A stretch of 64,000 nt of DNA from Pseudophaeomoniella oleicola (taxonomy: Eukaryota; Ascomycota; Eurotiomycetes; Phaeomoniellales; Phaeomoniellaceae). Numbering within the stretch: the first letter of the stretch is position 1; each line of letters opens with the position of its first letter. Location of the stretch: positions 930,001 through 994,000 of the forward strand of contig QWDQ01000001.1 of the NCBI GenBank assembly GCA_003868215.1, given 5' to 3'. The notes under the pieces were generated by a model, which worked only from the letters and a program-made list of their open reading frames with translations, made no database searches and had not been told where the DNA came from. A program made the position numbers and the translations under genes. This document shows, in pieces, positions 56,548 through 64,000 of the stretch.

Positions 56548-59321
56548 ATTGAATCAAACTTGATGGGTAGCTATTCACTGGCCATGTGCCGTCAAGACAC
56601 CAAGCGCTTTGGAAGACAACGGAGGGCAGTGCTGACAGTAAGAACGAATTTAGTACTCGGGTATCGCTGACTAGTCTTGAACGATGTCTTTCACGTCGGC
56701 GAGTGATATGTCATCCAATGTCACTTGGTCGTAACCGCCAGGTGTGGTAGCTACAAAGCCAAAGGGCGATGAATGTCCGTCGGTAGCCTCGGAAGCGTAA
56801 TGCTCCTACACAGTTGTGGAATGCCGGATTTCAAAGGAAAGCACAGTACGACCGAGGGACGAAGCAAGGAACGTGCCCGGCGGATAGTTGCACGAACCTT
56901 CCCAAGAAGCGTTCGAGCGAATGCTTCCAATATGATTTGGAATGTCCTTATACCTGGAATTGCGCCACTATCGGCTGCGAGATCCTGAAGAAGCAGGACA
57001 GCAGAGATGGTACCGGATCAATGAGATCGACCAGGTGTTGCCGTTAAACCGAAAATGGACCTGGCTCACTATATGCAGTCTGATACGCTGGGGGAGGATA
57101 GAAAGAAAAAGAAGGGCAAGACTGATTTCGGCACGCGAATGCAGCAGAGAACCTCCCAAAGATCGATCGAAAAAGAGTGAGGCCGCTCAGGCGCAGGCTG
57201 TTGTATGTATGAGTGGGATTTCTCGTCAATGGATCAATCAACGTCCGAAATGGTGATATATATGGGTGGTCTAAAATTGCCAGTCTCAGTACCAGTCCCA
57301 ATCCCAATCCCGTAGTCTGGTGGAATGTACTGGAGTCAAGGCTTGCGGTTTGCCGGATATTGTCGAACCACATCGATAGGGGTTGTCAGAGTTACACACG
57401 AATTTCCAGAGCTCTCCAATGGAAGAGAATGTGATGGTAGAAATGGATGATGCCCATTCCAGCGCTGACAGGCTGAGATCAAATGAATTGTGTCACCGTA
57501 GCTCAAATATCCGGGATGGGAAGCTGCATGTGTTTGGCAAAAGTTAAGGTCCTTTGAGCCTGACAATGATCGGAGCACTAAAGATGGGGATTTGGACCAA
57601 TATAGTATAGGCCTCGTCGCCTTTTTCCCTCTCGTCCTGATCGTTTCGCTTGTCAATACCTAAGCAAGGCAAAAAGGTGATCAGATCAATCATGGCATGG
57701 CAAAGACGAGGAGGGAATTTCCTTGGTTCGTGTACGTGTCCGACAAAAGAGAGCCAAGCGGCATGATCGAATCGAAATGACTTGAATTGATTACTGTACT
57801 TTCACAGCCTTTGGTCTGTTTTGCCCATGAACTTACTGTACAGTACGATCCAAGCCAATTCAAAAACCCCTTACAACTAAGGTAGATAGGTACAGTAGGT
57901 ATACTACGTAGTAGGTACCTAGGTACCTACCTTGCTAGATACTAGGTAAGGTAAGGTAACTTACATGGTTCCCTCGTTCCCTCGTTCCCCGGCATTCTTG
58001 GTGATCGAGGCTCCAGCCTTTCTTCCGATGCACGTTACGTACAACTTTGAACTTGATCACTAACTCTCTCTGCAATTGACAACCTTTTGCTGCCCGGCCC
58101 ATGAACTTTGAAAGCGGCCCAGCCCGCGTCACGTCTCAGAGATGCATGGCTTGAAACGGGGTGGATTTGCTGTGGGAAACGTTCAACCAGGTCGGTCTTG
58201 AATTGTCTTCGATCCAGAGGACTGACGGCGACCGGTATCACCCCTCGTATGGTAACGCCTCCAGGAAAAAGGACCCCGGAAACTCCAGGCTCCTTCAGCG
58301 TGGATTCTCAGGGCATGGCTTAAGGCTCACTGAACTTCCTGGTCGTTCAAAAAGCATCTTCTGACATGGGTAAGATACCGCGGCCATTGAAGCCATGGAA
58401 AACGCATCAACGACGCTTGACTCGCTCGAATGTATGCACAAAGACCAATAGCTGTCTCATGGGCCCACCATCCATGTCAACCATGCTACAGATATGCTAT
58501 GACTTCCTGGGGTGTTCATGCTGGATTCCTTTGCCAAAAGGCTCGAAAAATGTGATAGATCAGAAATTCTTATAACACGATGTCGTGGTTCATTTAGCTT
58601 AGTCCTTGGAGCTGCAGGATGACAGGGATTGCGATTGGATGCCTCTTCCAGGGGTCAACCTGCTAATTCTTAGAGGTGCCAGGGTTTGCAGTGCAGAGGT
58701 CGATTCAAGCTGCTAGTTACTACGTACGCCATCACCAGTCGTTCGGTCGACCTGTTCATCAGCAAGCAAGCTCTTAATTGGCCTGTTTAGGTGAAGGGCA
58801 CGCTTCAGGCGCGGCCTTCGCCTAGAAGACATCTCGTTGTTGTCTCATGGAAATGCCTATATTTGCCTCCAAGATGTGTGAGTTCATATCAATCTTCCGA
58901 CTGCGACACCAACGCGGGTACTCTCTTTTTGTTGGTCCGGTCATCTACGTTAAGCTCACCCGATTAAACTTCTAAAACTCATAATGACCTGTAGCAAGAA
59001 TCCCCAGACGTCTGTGCGAGGACTCAGCTGCTTCGACATCAACATACTCTAAGGTACATATCCCCTGTGCTCGCTTATCATAGAATTGATGTCCATGCCA
59101 TTTCCACTTTCTCTATGCGAACCTTTGATGGAGCGGGGATTGGAGACGGATAGCTGCATACATTATTGGTAGCATACGGAGTCGACCTCAAGATAGGTCA
59201 AGGCAGGCGCGTGCGGAAGTGGGACGTCATGAGATTTCGCACAGCCCTTGCGTTGGTACGAAGGATTGCCAACCACGGCATAGTTACACTAGGCGTTGTG
59301 CACGAGAAGGGCAACACCTCG
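56548..59321. other. 2.8 kb intergenic
   Basis: No frame has recognisable coding motifs. It contains the otubain promoter on the left and the CSN2 3' region on the right. The most notable part is 57897-57965, where a TACTACGTAGTA palindrome runs into repeated AGGTACCT units. Another TTACTACGTACG lies at 58717-58728. Confidence 0.6.
57902..57965. repeat. TACTACGTAGTA palindrome followed by AGGTACCT repeats
   Basis: The perfect 12-bp palindrome at 57902-57913 is followed by overlapping GGTACCTAGGTACCTACC and then three AGGTA-type units (TACTAGGTAAGGTAAGGTAA). The whole segment is rich in self-complementary pieces and could fold into hairpins. No open reading frame overlaps it. Confidence 0.65.
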
Positions 59322-60936
59322 TCAGTACACCCGCCCCAATTTCGGAGTTTTTGCTCCTTTGTGACCTTTGCCACGGCGGCCAAGGGTAGCAGTCGCCCCG
59401 CTACCAGAGGCAAGGTCGCCAAAATCACTTTGGAATGAAGAGCCCCCGCCGCCCATCATATGCGACCCATCATCCGACCTGAAACCTTCACCATCATGCA
59501 CCACCGTCGTCCATAGACCCTCAATAGCTGATGTCCATTCCTGCATTCTCTCAAGGCGTTCAGCGTCACTGGTGTTCTCTACCACAACCGTCCCGTCTTC
59601 TTGGTTGATCTTGGCGTTCAGCTTCTTGTCGACAATGAGAACACCGAGGATGTCTTGGACTTCTGCAACGGGTATCTTGATCTGTTTTGCGATAAACGCC
59701 AGAGTGAACCGTGTATAAGGAGCAATAAGCTTTAATATCGCCTTGGTGCGCATGTGTCGGCTGACTTCGTCGATGTTTTCAGCTATGAATGGGTCCGAGA
59801 GGGCGTCTCGGTTATCGCGGAGAATGGCCTCATAGCGATGTATATCATCCCGTTGATAAGCGTCAACGAGATCCGTCATCGCGGCAATTCGGGGATCATT
59901 TTTGTAAGGCTTCGTCTCCTGGGAGTCAAATGGGTTGATGTCCGATTTCATCAACATCGTCGTGAGCACCAAATACTTTAGAACCTGGATTCGCTGCATC
60001 GATCCAGCCTCGTCATAATTGCGGAAGGATTCGAAGAAATCACTGTACGCTTCCTCCCAATTCTCTTCAGACATATGCATCTTGCCACCGCATTCCCTGA
60101 TGACTCCCATGATTTTTGGGTGAGGCACCGCAGACCGGACGGTTAGCGCCCGTTGATACAGAGCCTTGAGTCTCTTGTTGTTTCTCGTCTCCGCATACAT
60201 CTGAATCTCCAAGGCGTATACTTCCAGCGCATAGGTTCCCTTGGCTGGGTCATCCGTTCCGTCCTCTCGCCGGCATGCCTTGTGTAGCTCCCGCACCTTT
60301 TTACTTAGTTGATCATATTGCCGTCTCTCAAGCCATAACCTCGCAAGTTTCACGTTGGTTTTCAGCCACAAACGTTCGTTGTTTGTGCTTTGAAAGGATG
60401 CGAGCGTCAATGAATAAAATTGTTCCATGCATTTGAACGCCTCCTCGTCTTCGGATCCCTTTTCAATAAAGTCTAACATGTTGTTGATTGACTTTTCGGA
60501 GTAATTTCGAGTTACGGCGGACTTGACATATGTCAGAAGTTCTTTATAGTGTTCGATTGCATCGTCGTATCTTCTCAGCCGGAACTCGAGCTTGATGGCC
60601 TGTTTCAAACCCTTGAAGCCCCTTGAGAATAGACGTTAGTGCTCAGGGATCGCAATGTAAAAAGGAAGGCTGCACACACCAGTCGCCTTTCTCAGGCTCC
60701 AGAGCTGGTACACCCAAGAACTCTGCGATAGCTTCCTCTGGCTCGTCCACTTTGAGTTGTTTGGCATTGTAGTACTTGTTTTCGATGTCAATATCACCAT
60801 TCCCATCGTCGTCATCATCCTCGTACTCGAAATCATATCTGCGTTATAAGTCATTAGCTCCGCCATATGCATATGATGTCTTGCTCTCTTACTGCTCGTT
60901 ATCGGACTCTTGCATGAAGTCATCATCGTCCGACAT
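59322..60936 (-). CDS. csn2: COP9 signalosome subunit 2
   Basis: Exons are 60936-60893, 60838-60680 and 60621-59322, giving 500 aa, the usual CSN2 length. The COP9 signalosome removes Nedd8 from cullins; in filamentous fungi it controls development and light responses. The N-terminus MSDDDDFMQESDNEQYDFEY is acidic, as in the family, and is followed by YYNAKQLKVDEPEEAIAEF, then FKGLKQAIKLEFRLRRYDDA. TPR-like helices continue, and the PCI domain lies at about 370-425 (TRFTLAFIAKQIKIPVAEVQ, LNAKINQEDGTVVV). The C-terminal 60 residues are Gly/Ser-rich. Introns are 54 and 58 nt. Confidence 0.96.
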
Positions 60937-61400
60937 GTTGAGAGGCTCAGGTTACAGCCACAGCGGGGCAAGTCAAAACAAAATAATCAAGATATGAGAT
61001 CCAAGCTTCACCGGGCTCAACTTTTCGTGTCAGTACGGTTTCAAAAGCTAGAACCTCTTGTCACAGGCTGAAGCTCACCACTTCGTACACTTGTTATGGG
61101 GTACCTTTAAGTTGTAGTTGTGGAGAAAATCCATGTGGGGAGATCCTCTTTCACTTATCGCAGGCGATAAACCATCTCGCGGTGGCTAATTGACTCTCCT
61201 AGCCACTTCATTCCGGTTGTGTGACACCAAGAGCAACGGTCCAAGTCGCAGCGCCTGGACCGAAAACGATCTGTTAACGAGCGACTTTCCAACAAAGCTA
61301 GCCATCTGGACTTTGAAATATTGGACTATACGTGGCGCGAACATCGTCTATCTTTCCCCGACCTTGACGTGCGAAGAATAAGCCATCGGCAGTCGTCAAG
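60937..61400. promoter_or_regulatory. Divergent promoter between CSN2 and CWC25
   Basis: A 464-bp gap between outward-facing starts. No TATA or distinctive palindrome is seen. Confidence 0.5.
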
Positions 61401-62567
61401 ATGGGTGGCGATCTGAATCTCAAGAAATCATGGCATCCAGTGCTGATGAGCAATCAGCGCAAAGTATGGGAAGAAGAGAAAAAGGCACTGGAAGAACGGA
61501 AGAAGATCGATCAGATCATGCGGGAGCGACAAGAGGAGCGCCAGATCGAGGAACTCCAGCAACTTCAGGAAGCAGCCGGCGGCAAAAAGCGACAATCTCG
61601 TGTTGATTGGATGTATTCAGGCCCAGCAGCAGGTCAGACCGGAACTACAGAGGAGCTGGAAGGTTATTTACTGGGAAAGCGCCGAATCGATGGATTGCTA
61701 CAGGGCTCAGAGAATGAGAAGTTGGAAAAGTCTGCGAAGGAGGATTCTTTCATGGCCGTCCAAAACGCAAACACTTTCAGAGATACAGCCTCGAAGATCA
61801 GAGAAGATCCTATGTTGGCGATCAAGAAACAAGAGCAGGCAGCATACGAGGCCATGATGAGCGACCCTGCGAAACGCCGAGCCTTGTTGCAAAAGGCAGG
61901 CGCAGACCCAAAGTCCTCAGAGAGGGATCATAGACACAGAAGACACAGACACCATGATGATGATGAGAGAAGGTCAAGGCACAGATCACGACGTGATAAT
62001 GACGACGATGACAGGCATCCTCGAAGACATCACAGAAGACATCGATCATATACACCGGACGATTCTCAGTCACCAGTTCGAAAGTCAAGGAGGTCACCGT
62101 CACCTCGTCGTTCAAGAAGATCGCCTTCACCTTACCGCAGAAGGAGATCAATATCTCCTGGGGAAGGTAATAGGAGGCGATCTCGGTCACCGTACCGAAG
62201 GCAGTATCACCGAGAGGACCGTCACAAGCGCCAGACTTGGCATGCCCCCGAACGCGAATCTTCCGGCCGCCCAAAGTCGTCACCAGGAACCCAGGCAGAC
62301 AACGAGGCAGAGCGGGCGGCAAAACTGGAGGCAATGCAACAGGCGGCCACCCATTTGGATGGAGACCGTGAGAAGCGTCTGGCCGCTCTTGCAGCCAAGG
62401 AAAAGGCCGATGCTGAAGCTGAAGCTGTTGCAAGGGCCAAGAATGCGAAATACGGGGGGAAGGCAGATTTCATGAATGGGCTCAACCGGAAGGCAGGTGA
62501 TCTCGATTTGGCTGAGAGAGTGCGAAGAGGCCGACAGGGACTGGAACGTGAACAAGAAGCATACTAA
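61401..62567 (+). CDS. cwc25: Pre-mRNA splicing factor Cwc25
   Basis: Single exon, 388 aa. Cwc25 joins the spliceosome after Prp2 action and is needed for the first splicing reaction. The conserved N-terminus [20 protein letters not shown] and the following [17 protein letters not shown] identify it, together with [16 protein letters not shown] and [11 protein letters not shown]-like sequence (residues about 70-100). The middle (residues about 175-300) is an RS/RD/RH-rich low-complexity stretch, typical of fungal splicing factors. The tail has [16 protein letters not shown] and [12 protein letters not shown]. It is head-to-head with CSN2. Confidence 0.95.
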   Translation: MGGDLNLKKSWHPVLMSNQRKVWEEEKKALEERKKIDQIMRERQEERQIEELQQLQEAAGGKKRQSRVDWMYSGPAAGQTGTTEELEGYLLGKRRIDGLLQGSENEKLEKSAKEDSFMAVQNANTFRDTASKIREDPMLAIKKQEQAAYEAMMSDPAKRRALLQKAGADPKSSERDHRHRRHRHHDDDERRSRHRSRRDNDDDDRHPRRHHRRHRSYTPDDSQSPVRKSRRSPSPRRSRRSPSPYRRRRSISPGEGNRRRSRSPYRRQYHREDRHKRQTWHAPERESSGRPKSSPGTQADNEAERAAKLEAMQQAATHLDGDREKRLAALAAKEKADAEAEAVARAKNAKYGGKADFMNGLNRKAGDLDLAERVRRGRQGLEREQEAY

Positions 62568-63191
62568 GTAATCGTGTCTATGTTGCATTGCGTGGTGTTT
62601 TGGGCTCTTTCAACAGTTAATCTGGAACTATGGCGATTGTAATACATAGTCGACACTCGCAGCGTCAACCTATTTGGGGAGGTGAAGCATGCGGCTGTCC
62701 CATGAGGATACAGCTCACCCTCCCCTATCTGAGTCACCTCTGATCCTAGCATGTTCTGATAGCTTGTCACTGTGTTTCCGATAGAAATGGAGCATGGATT
62801 CTAATCAATCAACAAATCGGAAAGGCACCTGCATGATCTCTCGACGGAATGGCCAAAGCTCAAACGATCAGCCAATAAACCCAGTAGGTTAGTGACCTTT
62901 CCTCCGCCTTGTTGACGTGGATGAACCTGGGTTGACTCCCTTCGATAAGTGAGTTAGTCATTAGTTATCAAAGTTTTGGTAGTGCCATTTGGTGTGCTAA
63001 AGGCGATCGAATCCGAAAATAAGTTAGTAAGGAAATTGGGAGCATCTCAGCCTGATTTTGTTCATGCCTTGACCATTTCGAGGCAGCCGTAGTGGGCTCT
63101 TCTGGGAGCCTATGTGGACATGAACAAGGGCTTGCGTGGTCGATCTAAGCTGAAGAGAAGACGATTGCCGGGCCCGCCCTCAGGCTTTTAC

Positions 63192-63206
63192 TACTACGAC
63201 GTAGTA
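63192..63206. repeat. Interrupted palindrome TACTACGACGTAGTA
   Basis: A 15-bp inverted repeat with arms TACTAC and GTAGTA and a 3-bp centre. It lies 40 bp from the perfect copy at 63246-63257. Confidence 0.6.
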
Positions 63207-63245
63207 ATACTTCCCATGGACAGGATGGCTCCTCAGCTAATTAAT

Positions 63246-63257
63246 TACTACGTAGTA
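63246..63257. repeat. Perfect TACTACGTAGTA palindrome
   Basis: A perfect 12-bp palindrome about 425 bp upstream of the RHO3 ATG, identical to the copies at 4564-4575 and 57902-57913. Confidence 0.65.
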
Positions 63258-63680
63258 CAAGTTGCAACATGCTGATATTCCGTGCGAGCGATAAGGTCCC
63301 AGACCTTGAGCACTGGCGTCCGGGCCGGAAGCCTCTCCAAGTCTTCTAATTAGGTACCTTAGTGAACCCCGAAGTCGTTCCTCGTTCCCCAATCCAAGCC
63401 AAAGATCAGGTTCATGGTTACAGTAACTTAGTGTGACATGTAACTTCATTCGGATTGCAATCAAGGTTTCTAGATGCTCCGGTATGAGCCTCCATCAACA
63501 ACTTCACATTCGGTAAACTTCGACTTTCAACACCACAAAAGCAGAATCATTCGCGCAGCAGTATTGCACCTTTCTCTCATTCTCTGTGCCTTATTTCAGT
63601 CACATCAACATACGGTCTCTACGTTAATCATACATAGTAATTGAACGAACTTTCGTCGCAGGCTCGGCGCATCAACAAAC

Positions 63681-64000
63681 ATGCAATTCTGCGGGGGAAG
63701 CAAAACAGTCCAGCGCAAGCTGGTGCTCTTGTGAGTAGCAGTTGGACCCTCGCGATATGGGATTAGAGGGGCTCAAAGTCATCTAGGGGCGACGGCGCAT
63801 GCGGTAAGACGTCCTTGCTGAATGTGTTCACAAGGGGGTAAGTCCAACGCATTCGGGATCCCGATCCATTGCGCGGTCGCTGACATCGTTCATCCAGCTT
63901 CTTCCCAACAGTTTAGTGAGTGATCGCAGTGCTCACTGGCCCATATGTGGTTGTGTGAATGGTTTACTAATGCTCCCATGCTCTGCGCAGTGAGCCAACT
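63681..64000 (+). CDS. rho3: Rho3-type small GTPase, partial (3' part off the window)
   Basis: Exons are 63681-63730, 63787-63837, 63898-63915 and 63991 onward; the gene continues past the window edge. The joined start reads MQFCGGSKTVQRKLVLLGDG, with the P-loop GDGACGKTS at about residues 18-26, then LLNVFTRGFFPT and YEPT at the start of switch I. That pattern is typical of fungal Rho3, which directs polarised secretion and actin at growing tips. Exon 3 is only 18 nt and encodes FFPTV plus split codons at each end, so the early coding region is broken into four pieces within 320 bp. Each junction preserves frame and restores conserved residues, so the model is secure. Confidence 0.93.

Larger units (their letters stand above)
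62568..63680. other. 1.1 kb intergenic, RHO3 promoter
   Basis: No gene is seen. Two TACTAC..GTAGTA palindromes lie at 63192-63206 and 63246-63257. A pyrimidine-rich stretch at about 63560-63640 is probably the RHO3 leader. Confidence 0.6.

Noticed and set aside
1-64000. tRNA, rRNA, transposon, virus-like element or CRISPR content
   Set aside because: I saw no B-box-like GGTTCGAATCC with a matching A box, no long terminal or inverted repeats, and no transposase or reverse-transcriptase motifs. A short or diverged tRNA could still be missed without a covariance search.

Overview
The window is nuclear DNA from a filamentous ascomycete (Pezizomycotina). The evidence is short introns (about 48-60 nt, with GT..AG ends and CTAAC/CTGAT branch sites), 5' pyrimidine-rich leaders, fungal-specific proteins (Zn2Cys6 regulator, MOSC-reductase fusion, DopA, Mon1, QDE-3/Sgs1-type RecQ, Rho3), and intergenic DNA rich in AGGTACCT and TACTACGTAGTA motifs. 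I cannot place it below subphylum from the sequence alone. I see no transposon, virus-like element, rRNA, tRNA or CRISPR array.

Layout. 1-1254: 5' part of an MFS hexose transporter running off the left edge. 1255-8515: a 7.3 kb stretch with no convincing gene, but with short repeats, a TATA-led leader-like segment and many simple repeats. 8516-12101: an aldo-keto reductase and a YAT-family amino-acid permease, both on the minus strand. 13113-14232: a secreted protein with two copies of a WWISTC module. 16664-18437: a double zinc-motif protein. 19254-22118: an Rgt1-type Zn2Cys6 regulator. 22545-24443: a MOSC/ferredoxin-reductase fusion. 25163-33129: divergent dopA and MON1 genes, both endomembrane traffic factors. 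33399-36896: a large serine-rich protein of unknown role. 37287-44819: a RecQ helicase and a Kelch protein sharing a 302-bp divergent promoter with a GTCACGTGAC palindrome. 45078-50577: three minus-strand genes for a secreted clan-A glycosidase, a small secreted protein and an FHS-type sugar transporter. 51365-54399: a flavin-reductase-like protein, an RNase P/MRP Pop7-like protein and the octanoyltransferase LIP2. 54907-56547: an otubain deubiquitinase. 59322-62567: divergent CSN2 and CWC25. 63681-64000: the 5' end of RHO3, including an 18-nt microexon.

Most genes are conserved housekeeping genes with confident exon models derived here by hand; each model keeps frame across all introns and splits known motifs correctly. 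The accessory-looking parts are the 1.3-8.5 kb desert, the 13-16.6 kb secreted-protein locus and the 45-50.6 kb secreted hydrolase/transporter group. I did not find a clearly new biological system. The best leads are the intergenic TACTACGTAGTA palindrome family, the WWISTC repeat protein, and the TATA-led non-coding transcript candidate near 7 kb.
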